Shown piece by piece: positions 23,478-35,205 of a stretch of 64,000 nt of DNA. The stretch spans positions 10,333,179 through 10,397,178 of the forward strand of contig CM038228.1 of the NCBI GenBank assembly GCA_021442155.1. The letters are read 5' to 3'. Position numbers and translations under genes: made by a program. Source of the DNA: Cymbidium sinense (lineage: Eukaryota > Streptophyta > Magnoliopsida > Asparagales > Orchidaceae). Positions within the stretch are counted from its first letter, which is position 1. Each line of letters begins with the position of its first letter. The notes below the pieces were generated by a model, which was given only the letters and a program-made list of their open reading frames with translations, was not told where the DNA came from and searched no databases.

Positions 23478-24261
23478 AGACCATGCTTGAGAAAAAGACA
23501 AATATTTTAATATATGTAAACAAAAGCCAAATCTATTTGACTCATATCCATCAATATTTGGAAATTTTTGTATTTTCTTTATAAGGTAAGTGGCTGACAG
23601 AAGTATTAAATGAATGCCTTAATATGTGTATTAGTAAAACCAATCTCAATATTAACACATAAAGATAACATTTGTGAATTTGAAGCCTTAATATAAATCA
23701 GATTTTGATCGATATAAACTTATTTTTATTTTATTTACTTCACTTTGAATTTACATTCTATATATAATGCTAATAGCAATGATATGATTAACATAATTTT
23801 ATGCTTTGAAATTGTATGTATAATCATTTTTAACTCATTTATGAATCCATCTAATATAATATTACTAAATATAGATGATGTAATTGAACAGGAGGAGCAA
23901 GATAAATATTCAAATTTTTATTCATGTGTTGATATTTTATTTTATTATTTCTCTTTTTTTATGAATAAAAGCTTCTCTTTTTCCTATTTTTTAAATTTGA
24001 AGGATTGTAAATCAAATATATCTAACGTTATTTTAAATGATCAAGCAAAATTTCAAACATTAATTTCATCTCATTATAAGAAAGGAATATAATTTTATTT
24101 TGCCTAAATCATTTGACTTCTTTCACATTCTCCTTTTTTATTAAGTTTAATCTTTTGCTTTTTATACTAATTTATATACGCATCCACTTGTTATTATTTT
24201 AATTCAATTTGATTTAATGAGAGCTTTTTTTTAATAGGTAGCATAAAGTGGAGCAATATTA

Positions 24262-24309
<48 letters not shown>

Positions 24310-24400
24310 CAAATAATTTTATTTTAAAATTTAAATAATATTAAACTTAATTTTAAATTAAGATTATAATTTATGTATTCATTATCACACTTAAATTTCT
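23478..24400. repeat. Duplicated host segment, copy A, right part
   Basis: Colinear with 56,670-57,545 of copy B, for example AAGTGGCTGACAGAAGTATT and GATCAAGCAAAATTTCAAAC in both. It contains (AT)n at 24,265-24,306, as does copy B at the same point. Homology stops at about 24,400 after TTATCACACTTAAAT. An open frame of 115 codons at 23,745-24,092 is interrupted in copy B, so I do not call it a gene. Confidence 0.85.
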
Positions 24401-25008
24401 CATTGATGATAAATATCAAATTCTTGTCATTAATTCGGGTGCAATTAAATATTTTCATATTTTATGCATATTATTCTATGCAACGGCTAGAGTAATATTA
24501 TCATTATTATTTGTCCCTTTTTTTGTGAGTTTAATAATTTGAATTAATTTGCAATTTTTTGTTTTATGGGTAAATGATATTTAAGCAAATTTAAAAGTAC
24601 TCAAGTTATCCTTAGCTTAATTCATACAATGTATCGTTTATAGCTAATCAACTTGTCATATTTACTCAGCTTGAGTCTTGGAATAAATGTGGGGTCAACA
24701 AATGTCCTGTGTCTAGGCGGGACATATTTATTGCAAGTTGGCTGGCCAACAGATCGTTAGGAGACTTTTTGCATGACATATTTGAAAGCTTCGGCTAGTG
24801 TGCTATTGAAATATCAACATTTTCACCAAATTTGGCCAAGCATAAGGTCTTGGAAATGCTTTTTTTTTATTTGTTATGGCCGTTTCCTTTTTTCTAGATA
24901 TATTCATGCCCCTTTTTAAGCGATACTTTCGTTTGCTTATATTTTATATTTTGATTTCTCTCTTCTTCTTCTTCTTCTTCTTCTTCTTCTTCTTCTTCTT
25001 TGTAGAAT
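24401..25008. other. AT-rich spacer with a (CTT)n microsatellite before the PMD gene
   Basis: No gene. A pure (TTC)n tract of about 40 bp spans 24,962-25,003. If the gypsy element is complete, its 3' LTR should be here, but I find no matching copy beyond 38,500. Confidence 0.45.
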
Positions 25009-28000
25009 ATGTTTAGTTGGAAAAGACCCGCTGACATGCCCATTGATGAGCCTACTGAAGAAGTCATTTGGTCTATGATAGACGACCACGATCCTCAGGG
25101 AGTTATTGAAGTTGATGATAGATTAGAACAATATGAAGAAATGCTAAGGGGCACAACATCTATGATAACTTTTTCACAAGATCATTTATGTTGCCAACAT
25201 GTGAGCTCAATTCTTCCATTTATAGAGAGCTTTGGAGTTGGGTGACCACTCTCAAGTTGAAGTGAGGTGAATTCAACCCACTTGAGAACACAGTTGATCA
25301 GGTCGATTACGACATGTGTGATATTTTAGAACCAACGACTGATATTGTGTAACCAACTGGACAATCAAGACTATGGTCATCATCATCTACAATCTGGTTC
25401 ATCATAGTGGTTTCTAAATTCTGATTTCAGGAAGCTGCTCAGCCCACCCCACGGGTATATCAAGTGGGTTTGGTTTGTATTGATGACACACAAATACATC
25501 TTAAAGAGAGCTAGTGTTTATGAAGCTATGTATGCTTCTATGTTTAGCATTGAGAGGATTCCTCCATCATGGGCTAGAGGCGTGGTGGAATTTTGAGATT
25601 CGGCAACAAACACTTGTTGGATGGGGCCAGAAGAGTTGACTATTACTTTATAGGAGCTACAAGTTATATCTAGATTAGCAATCTATGGTCGTCGGTATGA
25701 TGAATGTATTCCACCAGATGAAGAAATTTTTCATAGACGTCACTCTACAAATGGGAACAAACAAGGTGAGTTGATTCTACCGACTATATTTCCAAAGATT
25801 TTAAGCCATTATCGACAGATCCATAGGATGGCTAGACTATCTGCACGCTCTAAAACTACCATTCCGATGGACACTTGGATTCACAACTTCATTAAAGAAG
25901 ACAATTTAGATCAGCCTATTGTATCTTTACATGATCGTTTTGAATTTGGTGTGGCTCGTGGTAGTGATTTGATAGAGGAGCTTGATGAGCCATTTACAAA
26001 GGCTGGATATGCATCTTCGGCTCTTCCTGGTGTAGATGAAGACCTATTTTTAATGGGTTTCTTGGTTACATGGCTATCTATGTTTGTCCTTCCAACTAGA
26101 GAAGGCTTTCTTAGAGCTAGTGGTTTGTTAGTTGCCAGTTTTATCTCTTGTGGGGAGCATATTTCAATAGCTCCAGTTGTTCTCTCTGGAATATACAAAG
26201 CTCTTAGAACTATCATGGAAGCAGACTCTCCAAATGCATCAGATGTAACACTACCATGGCATTATCTTTATGCATGGGTTTACATCCATATATGAGGGGC
26301 ATTCAGCTGCTTAGAGTATCCTCAGTATTTCTCAAAAAGAAATTATCCAATTGTAATGCAGCTATCATAAGCAACTTCCACTCTAGAGCGAGAATGGATT
26401 CGCCTTTTTTTTTCTTTGCTCCTCATTTAGTAGCTAACAGATTTTCTCTTGTGCTCCAACTGGATGTGGGTGGTCTATTTGCTAATGTGATAGAGACAGA
26501 TATGGTTGATGTAGTTGACCAACGAGGCAAGTCTATTCTACTTTATAAGGGTCGATCATCATGAATTGCTGAGTTTTTCATCAGTTTATATCATGGGTGG
26601 TTGTGCTATCCCTCTGGTTGTCCAGTGACCTTAGAAGGATACCACCCAAATAGGGTTGCAAGGCAGTTTGGATTTTCTCAAGCTACTACTTATGATGAGC
26701 TATCCTTTCTTCCTGATATAGTAGACGTGAGTCAAGTAGGATTAGTTCCTTTGGAGACTCGAATGTATATTGCTTCGATGATGTGGACACACCTACTCAG
26801 GCTCGGCATCGATTCTAGATTTCCCTTAGCACCACCGAACAATCTAATAGGGGTGACTTACATTTGGTTGGCTTGGGTAAGACTATCCTTCGCAACCTTT
26901 ATGGACCATGGCGCATGCAAATATGAGCATCAAGTGAGATTATTGGGAGTCCCACGAGGTCAAAGAGCTCATCACAACACTGAGAGTAATTGAGGTATTA
27001 TCTCCAAACTCCCTTCTTTTTTTTTTACTTAGTGTTATTTAACCATTTCTTTCTTCTTCTTTTTTGATAGGTGTCGGAGGTGTCGGAGCTGAGACAAGAG
27101 AGGAGACTTCTCTCCCTCGAGTATGAGTTCGTAAGCCTTCTCCCAATGGTACTGAAGTTCCCACTCCATCTGGTAGGTGCAGACGCCTTCAACAGATGGA
27201 GCATCCATGAGCTTTAGCAGATTGGTCTACAAGTCCCGCTCCGCAATGACTTTTGACTCCTAAGGAGGCAACTTGTGAGCCTAGGATGTCTGTTGGCATT
27301 GATCCTGTCACTTCTAAAGACTTTGAGGCTAGCCAATACGACACTTTCTTGACCAACATCTTTGCTCTAGTTATTGAAGCACCCCCAACGGATATACCTT
27401 TTCTACAGATTTCACCTCTATATTTTGTCCTAAAGAGACGTCTCATACAGGAGGGTTGGGATTCAGTACTGCACTAACTATTCCTATATACCCCTTCAAC
27501 GCTTTGACCTCACAACCGTACAACCACCATTGTTGGATGATCAATCTGGCCATCTTGAGTCACCTACTTCATGTATTACTTTTGTTAGTTTGCATACTTA
27601 TTTTAATTTTATTATGAATGATTTCTCTAAATAATAATAATTTTATTTGTTTTCCTTGTACAGTGCCTATTTGAGCAGATTACTAGCCTGAGATTTAATG
27701 TCGCTATCCTCAGGTTCTGACTTGAGGAATCGAGTGATGCAAGACAACAACTTAGTATTTTATGGATTTACTCTCACGACTATATCCAGGGTCACCTGAG
27801 TCATTTCATCACTTCACCTCAGATGCCAACATGCTAATAGATTGTCTTGCTCACTTTGGCTTGGAGGACATAAAACTAAGATTTTGGGAGAGCTTACGTA
27901 GGGAGGCAGAGTCTTTGGTTAGGAAAATGATATCTCTTCCTATTATGCAGACCTGAACTTCACTTCTATAGCTTCATGAGCATGTCAGGGTCCATCGAGA

Positions 28001-28360
28001 AGCTGCTGACTTAGCCCATGATGAATTTGAGAGGACTGCTCAAGCTTTGAGATAGCTCCGACAAAGTTCAGCTGACGCCGAGACTGAGATGACTAGCCTC
28101 TTTAACAAGATCAAAGGTTTGTGCAGGGAGCTCGTGGGTCTGATGTCCTGTAAGTCTGATCTTCAAGTGGAGTAGGACAAGAGAGCTCAATTCATAGAGA
28201 GAGCAAGATTGGTACTAGATTCAACATTGTGCCATGACAGATGCCGACGTTGCCTTAGCTCGTGATGTGAGGACCTGTAGATTGTAGAGATAGAATACTA
28301 GACACTCACCATGCTCATCACACGGCTTCAGGATATACAAGGTCACCTGCTTTGATGTAA
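25009..28360 (+). pseudogene. Plant mobile domain (PMD, aminotransferase-like) pseudogene with C-terminal coiled-coil part
   Basis: PMD proteins include the Arabidopsis MAIN/MAIL factors; many copies ride on transposons, and what they do there is unknown. A short N-terminal frame starts at the ATG at 25,009. The PMD core begins near 25,450 with PHGYIKWVWFVLMTHKYILK and VVEF, then an in-frame TGA where the family has Trp, followed by TITL, an in-frame TAG, and ELQVISRLAIYGRRYDE. An open exon at 25,771-26,295 carries the family signature FLVTWLSMFVLPTREGF and APVVLSGIYKALR. Further on are YHPNRVARQFGFSQ (26,640) and, after an intron near 27,000-27,070, a Glu/Arg-rich likely coiled coil (about 27,960-28,340). 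Several frameshifts and stops. It is antisense to the gypsy pol genes beyond integrase, where Tat-lineage elements are known to carry additional antisense frames. Confidence 0.82.
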
Positions 28361-28450
28361 AAAATAAAAAAAATAAAAAAAATAAAAAATAAATAAAAAA
28401 TAAAATAAAAATAAAAATAAAAAAATAATAATAATAAAAAAAAAATCTCT
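28345..28450. repeat. A-rich (AAATAA)n-like tract after the PMD gene
   Basis: About 100 bp made only of A with regularly placed single T, directly after the last recognisable PMD-gene sequence. It may be a microsatellite or the remnant of a poly(A) tail of a retrocopied transcript. Confidence 0.7.
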
Positions 28451-30400
28451 TCGTATTAGTGAGATCTTTTACACCTTGGAGTCTGATATTTATACTTTTT
28501 TGTTGTAGCACTTGATGAGATTTGTTAATTAAATGTTGATCTCTATTCTCTTTTTATCATGCTAGTTGTTACTTAGCATTATTATAACAACTTAATTAGT
28601 GAAGAATAAAGTTACTAGTCATGTGCTTCATGCATATTGGACTTGATCACTATTATATTTCTACTAGATTTGGAATTTTAAATTCCTCTTATCTTGGTTT
28701 AGTTTTAGCAGACTTTGATGGAGGAAGTTGATTTGATTTGTCTTGATTGACTTGCCAGATGAAATCAGAATACTTTCTTTCCTATGCTTAATGCGGGCTT
28801 AGTGAAGGATTGAGTTTTGATTACTTTGAGGTTTGTAGCTCCTTTTTTCCTAGCATTTTAATTAGCAGACTCAATGAAGGATTGACCAATGACCTAGCCT
28901 TTCAACTTATATTAATTCTATACTTGAGTTATCAATCCCGCAATGATTGCTCTGACGGACTAAATAATCACAAAATCCCATTAGTTTAATCATTGACTTC
29001 GTATGAACTATGGGATTGCTTCATCGGTCCTGTGCATTCTTCTTTAGCAGACATATTGAAGACTTTACCTCAAGAATTTGTATCTTATATTTTTCTTTTA
29101 TCTCTGCTCTGTGCCTTGTAATATTTGACGAAGAAAATTTCATGAATTATCTTGAGGACTTGTCAGGTGATACGAACTTGCCTTTTGGCTTAGCTTTCTA
29201 CTTTCATTGGTTTGTGATAGGTTAATGGCAGAAAGTATTCAGTCATATACTGTTCGCATAATGGACATGTCGATGACATAACTCCCTTAGTTCAGCCTCT
29301 AGCTTTGTATGAATATTGGGATGACTTATTTGATCCCTTTCTTTCTGCTTAGTTGGACTTACTGAAGAAGAGCTTCCATCGATCTTTGCTTTCTTCTTAG
29401 TAGACTTATTGAAGGAATTAAAATTTCACATTTGATATTAATACCAAATTTGACTTAGTGCCTTCTGGAGGATAATTATTTTGTTGGAATATTAGAAAAT
29501 GACCTTACGACTATTAGGGATGATCTCCCAGTCTGGGTCACTAGAACTTACCAAGTTGGAGAGATTTGAAACTTTGGATACTCATGTCTTTGAACTAACG
29601 AAGTAGGAGGATCCCTTACTACAACCTTTGTGGCGCATTGAGTAAGCGGACCTGTCAGTGCACTTGGCCATATTTGGCCATGTTGAGTCCGACCTTATGT
29701 GCCTACTTGAGTCTTGGACATGAGCAATTGATGGAGGATTTTATCATCGGGCTAACAGGATAGGGGATCTCTTATTATGGCCTTTGTGGTGTGTTGAGTA
29801 GGCAGACTAGTCAGTGACTCGATCATATTTAAGCGTGTCTAGTCTAACCTTATACACTCACTTAAGCCCTAGATTTAATGTATAGAGGGATGATGTGTCT
29901 CCAACTTGATTTGTTGCAGTTTACAGATTTAAAAGTTTCTCTTCTTGGCCAATAAGAGTTTAAGACTTACAAATTTTGATTACATAATTTGAACACGTAT
30001 ATGAGGATCTTGACCTTAGGCGCGATGTCAACCCAAATACAATAGGAGGCCCCATGTCTAACAGGAGAAAGCCTAACATTTTATTATAAAAGTAAAAAAA
30101 TGCCTCATGTTTAACAGGGGAATCTTTGCAATGTTTCACAAGTATGATGACATCAAAATTATTTTTCATTTTCACACTTATAATGATCATATAAGACCCA
30201 CATTGATCATTATAACCATTCATTTGAGAATTTTGGCCTTAGGCACGATGTCAACCTAAGAATATATAAAATGTCCTCTGTCTAATAGGGGGATTTCTGT
30301 TTATCTTTGAAATGCATTCTTGTGTTACAAGAGAATTTCGATGTAAATCTTATGAAAGCTTTAAGTACAATATTTATTTTATTACACTTTCATATATAAT
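28451..30400. other. Non-coding spacer of the gypsy element with internal tandem repeats
   Basis: No coding frame. 29,612 to about 29,880 holds two units of about 154 bp (CTTTGTGGCGCATTGAGTA and CTTTGTGGTGTGTTGAGTA). TTAGGCRCGATGTCAACC recurs near 30,015 and 30,240. The part at 28,690-29,060 is homologous, in the same orientation, to 62,700-63,080. Confidence 0.6.
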
Positions 30401-30419
30401 ACTTCTTTAGATATCAACC

Positions 30420-31560
30420 GTTGATTGGCGGCATTGGTTTTCCGCCTTTGAAATCAACGAGTTCGTAGGTTTCTCCTTGATATAGATTTTTAATGATGAA
30501 GGGCCCTTCCCAATTATGTTCAAAACAATTTTGTGATGAGGGATAATTGGTCTTCTTAGCACCAGGACAAATTCCCCTTCTTAAAAAGTTCAAGGATGCA
30601 CCGTATGATCAAATGCTTGGACACTATCACTTGGTAGACTTCTAAATTTTGCTGAGCTTAGAGCCTAACTTTATCAAGCATGTCAAGCTCTTCCCTTCAT
30701 AGACGAGGATTCTCATCTTGAGTTAGACTGTGTTGAATGGCTACTCGGAGCAAGGGTAGTTCACCTTCAAGCAGCAGAACTCCTTCAGCTCCAAACACTA
30801 GTGCATAGGGAGTGGATTTTGTAGATATTTTATAAGTAGTGTGTGCTTCCATAAGCTTAGTATGTCACTCACTTTTATTTTTGGTGAGGATCTTTCTAAG
30901 CAAATTGACTAGTATTTTATTGAAAGCCTCGGCCAAGCCATTTGCTCTCAAATTATAAATCGACGAGTATCGCCAGTCAATCTTCTATCGATCAGCACAT
31001 CTATAAATTTTAGTGCTTTTGAAGGCTAAACCATTATCTGAGATAATTCAGCATGGCACACCGAATCTGCAGACAATATTATGAGTGAAGAAGTTGGTCA
31101 CATGCTCGAATGTGACTTCCTTGAATGAAGTAACTTCAGCCCACTTGAAGAAATAATCAATGGCTACTAGGATGAAATGATGACCAGCTAATGATAGTGG
31201 GTCAATTGGTCCAATTATATCCATTCCCCAGCATTCAATTGGCCAAGATGCTATCATTGGGTGCAACGGGTTTGGAGGTTGATGAATGACGTTGTCGTGA
31301 ACTTGGCACTCATGGCATCTCTTGGCATGATTGATACAATCCTTTACCATGGATGGCCAGTAGTGTCCCATTCTTTTGATTTTGAAAGCCATTTTAAATC
31401 CTGATTGTGCACCACAGAGTCCTTCATGGATCTCAATAATCACTTTATTGGCTTCTTCTATTCTAAGACACCATAGCCACATCTGCTTGAAGGACCTACG
31501 ATATAGGGTATTGCCAACATAAGCATATAGTCGAAGCCTTTTCCCAAGTTGTGCAGCCAT
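30420..31560 (-). pseudogene. Gypsy integrase domain
   Basis: Integrase inserts the cDNA copy into the genome. The N-terminal zinc-finger region (about 31,440-31,300) reads HEGLCGAQSG, then GHYWPSMVKDC and CHECQ. The second His expected in the CGAHQSG motif is missing by one codon. The DDE triad is still visible: GMDIIGP (about 31,220), SDNG (about 31,035) and ANGLAEAFNK (about 30,920), although a stop precedes ISDNG. The C-terminal part NWEGPFIIKNLYQGETYEL near 30,500 matches the chromo-less tail of the Tat class. It is downstream of the second RNase H in the same orientation. Confidence 0.9.
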
Positions 31561-31799
31561 TGACTTATTGCTTGGCAGTTTGCTTTCTTTAAAGTAGTCA
31601 ACAAAGGGTTATCTCTAATCTTCCTTCTCTTCCACCATGAGGATTTTACTTTGTGGTGTTAGAGTTTCTTTAGATTGAGGTCTTGCCTCCTGAATAGTCT
31701 GAGCCTCATCTTGTTGATTTCGATGAGCAATTTGAAAGGGAGTGTGAGGAGAAAAATGTGCTACATCCTACTGACTTGCATTTAATGACCCCTCTTCTA

Positions 31800-32180
31800 G
31801 TGGGGATTTTAGATTTATTAGCTCTAAGACCCGATGAGTGCAAACACTAATTAGTATAAAATCATCATCGTCTATACTCGTCATCTCTTTAGCTAACTTA
31901 GCTAGGCAATCAGCTTTGCTGCTCTTGCATCCAGAAATCTAAGTTATAATGATATTTGGAATTTGTTTCATAAGCTCAAGAACACATTTGTGGTAGTGAG
32001 GCAATTTGAGCTTGTTGATTTTATAAATACCCAACACTTGATTAATGATGAGCTAAGAATCACCATAAACTTGTAGATTATAGACTCTTATAGAGATGGC
32101 TTCCTCCAGACCTACCACCAACACTTCATATTTTGCTTCGTTGTTAGTTCGTGGCTCAGTTAACCTGTAGAAGTGTCTCA
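31800..32180 (-). pseudogene. Second (additional) RNase H domain of the gypsy element
   Basis: Between the first RNase H and integrase the minus strand reads NNEAKYEVLVVGLEEAISIR and VYNLQVYGDS, then a stop, then LIINQV. This is the pattern of the extra, plant-type RNase H found in Tat/Ogre elements (usual NNEAEYEALI and GDSQLIINQV). The DNA shows at least two stops in this domain. Its presence is the main reason for assigning the Tat lineage. Confidence 0.8.
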
Positions 32181-32507
32181 TTATACCACCCTATGGTGTA
32201 ATTAAGATATGGTCGATGTCAGCTCGAGCCTTTAAGAGATTTGAAGGGTGCGTATATTTGATGGATGAAGCTCCATCAAAATATAGTTCCCACATTTGTT
32301 ACTTTTTTTGCATATATATGCATGAACTGCTCGTTAGGAAGATCATCATTGATCAATGAATTTGCCGAGATGGGGTGTGCAAAGAAAAGTCTACTAGGAT
32401 TTGCCCCTTCATTTCTTTTTGGGGAACATATATAATGTCAAATTATAACAGAAGAATAGCCCATCGTGCCAAGTGACCTGTCAACGTTGGTCTTGTCATC
32501 AAGAACT

Positions 32508-32825
32508 TCAACGAATTGATCCTTGAGATGAGAGTAATTTTTTGAGATAGCATCTAATGTTGTAGCAATAGATTAAAGCCAAATAATGCTTCTCAAATGG
32601 AGAATAGTGCATTTCCACTCTATTAGTCTTTGATGATGTAGTATAGAGTGTTGTCCTTTCCTTCTTCATTATGTGCCAACATAGCAGAGATTCCTCCAGA
32701 CTATTGTGTAAGATGAGAGGTTTCCGGATGGCAAGAATAGGTGGATTCAATAGATACATCTTGATACTATCGAAAGCCTCTTGACATTCTTTGTCCCATT
32801 TAAAAAGAGTGTTCTTCTTCATCAA
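32508..32825 (-). pseudogene. First RNase H domain of the gypsy element
   Basis: Starts FKWDKECQEAFDSIKMYLLN, the conserved beginning of the gypsy RNase H region that follows the RT thumb (W..ECQ.AF..IK..L). It would degrade RNA in the RNA:DNA hybrid. Later parts are shifted: LLCWH continues, and NRVEMHYSPFEKHYLALIY corresponds to the usual E..Y...EKE.LA. About 70 bases separate it from the RT frame on the same strand. Confidence 0.85.
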
Positions 32826-32893
32826 CTTTGCAAAGGGTTGACATATGCCTGATAGATTTCATATAAATCTTTTGATGAATGCAAGATGTCCCT

Positions 32894-33466
32894 TCATGGA
32901 ATGAAGTTCGCGAAGGCTCCTCGGAGAAGGCATTTCACTATTGCTTTAATCTTGTTGGAATCAATTCCAATCCCTCTACGACGTACAACATATCTGAGGA
33001 ACTTCTTCGAGGAGACTCCAAAGACACATTTAAGAGGATTCATCTTGAGATCATATTTTATGATTCTTTCAAAGACAATTCTCAAGTCATCAAGATGATC
33101 TTTGAAATCTATACTTTTGACAACGAGGCCATTAACGTAGCATTCTACTTTTTGATGAATCAAGTCATCAAAGATGCACGTCATAGCCATTTGGTATGTA
33201 GCCCTAGCATTCTTCAAGCCGAAGGGAATGATTGTAAAGTAGTATATGCTGATTGATATCTTGAATGAGGTATGTTTCTCATCTTTAGGAGCCATTTTGA
33301 TTTGATTGTAACCTGACGATCTATCCATAAATGAGAACATGTCATGATTTGAACTGTTGTCCACCAATAGTTCTGATACAGGGAGTGGAAAGTCATCATT
33401 TGGACATGCTTTATTTAAGTCCCTAAAGTCAATGCAAATATGAATCTGACCATTCTTCTTCTTCAC
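32894..33466 (-). pseudogene. Gypsy reverse transcriptase domain with altered active site
   Basis: The 190-codon frame holds RT motifs in order: ICIDFRDLNKACPNDDFPLP, SFMDRSSGYNQIKM (canonical D in FMD and SGYNQI), IPFGLKNARATYQ (PFGL and ATYQR region), then YVNGLVVKS where the family has Tyr-Val-Asp-Asp. Both catalytic aspartates of that motif are replaced (Asn-Gly), so the enzyme would be inactive even if translated. DHLDDLRIVFERI follows, as expected. Upstream, 33,539-34,003 carries WFAWTYEEMLGLSP and HILAIK, the conserved run-in to RT, in a shifted frame. Confidence 0.93.
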
Positions 33467-33538
33467 TAGGATAATATTAGCTATCCAGTTGACATATTTT
33501 TCTTCTCGAATGAAACCAACTTCAATGAATTTTTTGGT

Positions 33539-34265
33539 TTATGTAATCACCTGTTCTTCAATTTCCAGTCTCATTTGCCTGGAAGCTTGCTTGACTAGTG
33601 TTGCATCTGATTTGATTGCTAATATGTGAACCATCACATCAGGGGATAAGCCTAGCATCTCTTCATATGTCCAAGCAAACCAGTCCCTAAATTCACAGAG
33701 CAGAATTTTTAATTCTTTCCACTTTATCTTTAGGAAGTAGGGCATTGATGAATGTTGGGGGAGGATCTTCCTCAGTTCCCAGATTAATTTCTTTAAGTTC
33801 ATCCATGGTAGTTGTCTGCCCACCATCCTTAAGCTCCTCAGGTGCCGGCATGGCTCATACTTCTTCATTATTTGCAAGATTAATCTCAAAGAAATCACCT
33901 TCATTTTCATTATTATTTTCAAATTTCTATAACATAACAGTGTCTGGACGATTGTCTTGGATGAACCCAAGGCCCCTGGTAGTGTATTTGTTTCTTCTAT
34001 CAATGGATTGAGAACCTTTTGGGTACCACATCATCTCAAATAATTTAGTCCTTTATTTGTTTGCTTCAGCATGGATTCCATGCTTGCGCATTAAGTCCTG
34101 CATTTTCAGAGGATAATATTTTGGGATCCTTGTGGGAACAACTTCTTCCTCTTCAGGCAATTGCATTACCCAACCTGGATCTTCTCTTTGGCATCTCTCA
34201 GATTTATAAAACAGGCTTCTTGGCCCATGCTTTCTAGGTAGGGGAGGCATGTAGAAGGTCATCAA
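33539..34265 (-). pseudogene. Linker between gypsy protease and reverse transcriptase
   Basis: Two open pieces, 33,539-34,003 and 34,053-34,265. The first ends with the run-in to RT (FAWTYEEMLGLSP, AIKSDATLVKQ, RQMRLE). The second has DPGWVMQLPEEE and MRKHGI. They belong to one former polyprotein and are separated by a frameshift. Confidence 0.75.
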
Positions 34266-34632
34266 TTCTTCAACATTGTGAACTTCCTGAGGAGTGACTT
34301 CCTTAAAATATTATGGAGGAACAGGAGTGACTACGAGAGTAGTCTCTGCTGCAACTCGATCAATGATTATTTTTAAGTATGTGCACTATACTTTGCCTTC
34401 ATAAGAAGATTCAAACTCGTAATTAGAGTCAAAATGATCCTCCTAGTTTGACACTTTGGTTGAAGATTTATATGAGCTTCTAGATTTGGCAGGAGCGCAT
34501 TCCTCTTCATCTTCGATCACCGCCCAAATGAGGGACAATTCTGTTTATTTTGGACTAGCTCTTTATATCCTTAGAGATATTTGGAGAGATCTCCTTTCTT
34601 TTAGTTGATTTCTTTTTGCCATTCTTCTTAAC

Positions 34633-35205
34633 TTATCCTTTTATGGATTTTGAAGTAGATGTAGTATTTTCTAGTTGCTCTGCTAGCTTTGACTCCTTCG
34701 AAAGGAAGTAGCTAGTATCTTGGTATATCTTCATTTCATGCACCGCATAGGGTTGCATATCATCCACAATCTCACATTTTTCTTCATCTTTTATATATTT
34801 CATACACTGATGCAGTGTAGATGGGACAATGTCATATTCATGAATCCATGGTCCACTCAAAAGAGCTTTGAATGAAGTGTCTGCATTGACCACATGAAAT
34901 TTGGCTTCTATGTAGAGACCTCCGAATCTAAGAGGAAGGACGAATGACACAACAATTTTCTATCCCTTCTCATTGAAACATTGGACCAAAACTTTATCTC
35001 ACCCTAGATGTTGTATATCTATAGATAACCACCTGAGGGTCTTTAAATTTATAAGATTCATGGAGGAACCAAGATCAATCAAGATCCAAAGTATTATAAC
35101 TCCACCACTTTCAATTATAACATATAGAGGGTGATTGTGTTCTGTAGTTCCAAGCATGATATCTTCCTCAGAAAATGTGATGGACGGGGGATCTTGAGTG
35201 TTCAA
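34633..35205 (-). pseudogene. Gypsy aspartic protease domain
   Basis: The frame at 34,999-35,205 contains ILIDLGSSMNLI, which corresponds to the DTGSS/DSGSS active site of retroviral-type aspartic proteases, with Thr/Ser changed to Leu. It continues in the 34,633-34,950 frame with LPLRFGGLYIEAKFHVV and ADTSFKALLSGPWIHEY, where the family shows F.V.....YN.LLGRPW.H. The protease would cut the gag-pol polyprotein. The two frames are offset, so the gene is broken. Confidence 0.85.

Noticed and set aside
23745..24092. 115-codon open frame, plus strand
   Set aside because: Interrupted in copy B (56,935-57,290) by frameshifts, AT-rich composition, no recognisable motif.
24401..25008. 3' LTR of the gypsy element
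   Set aside because: Expected here, but I found no matching sequence near 38,500-39,500 and no TG...CA ends with a polypurine tract I could defend.
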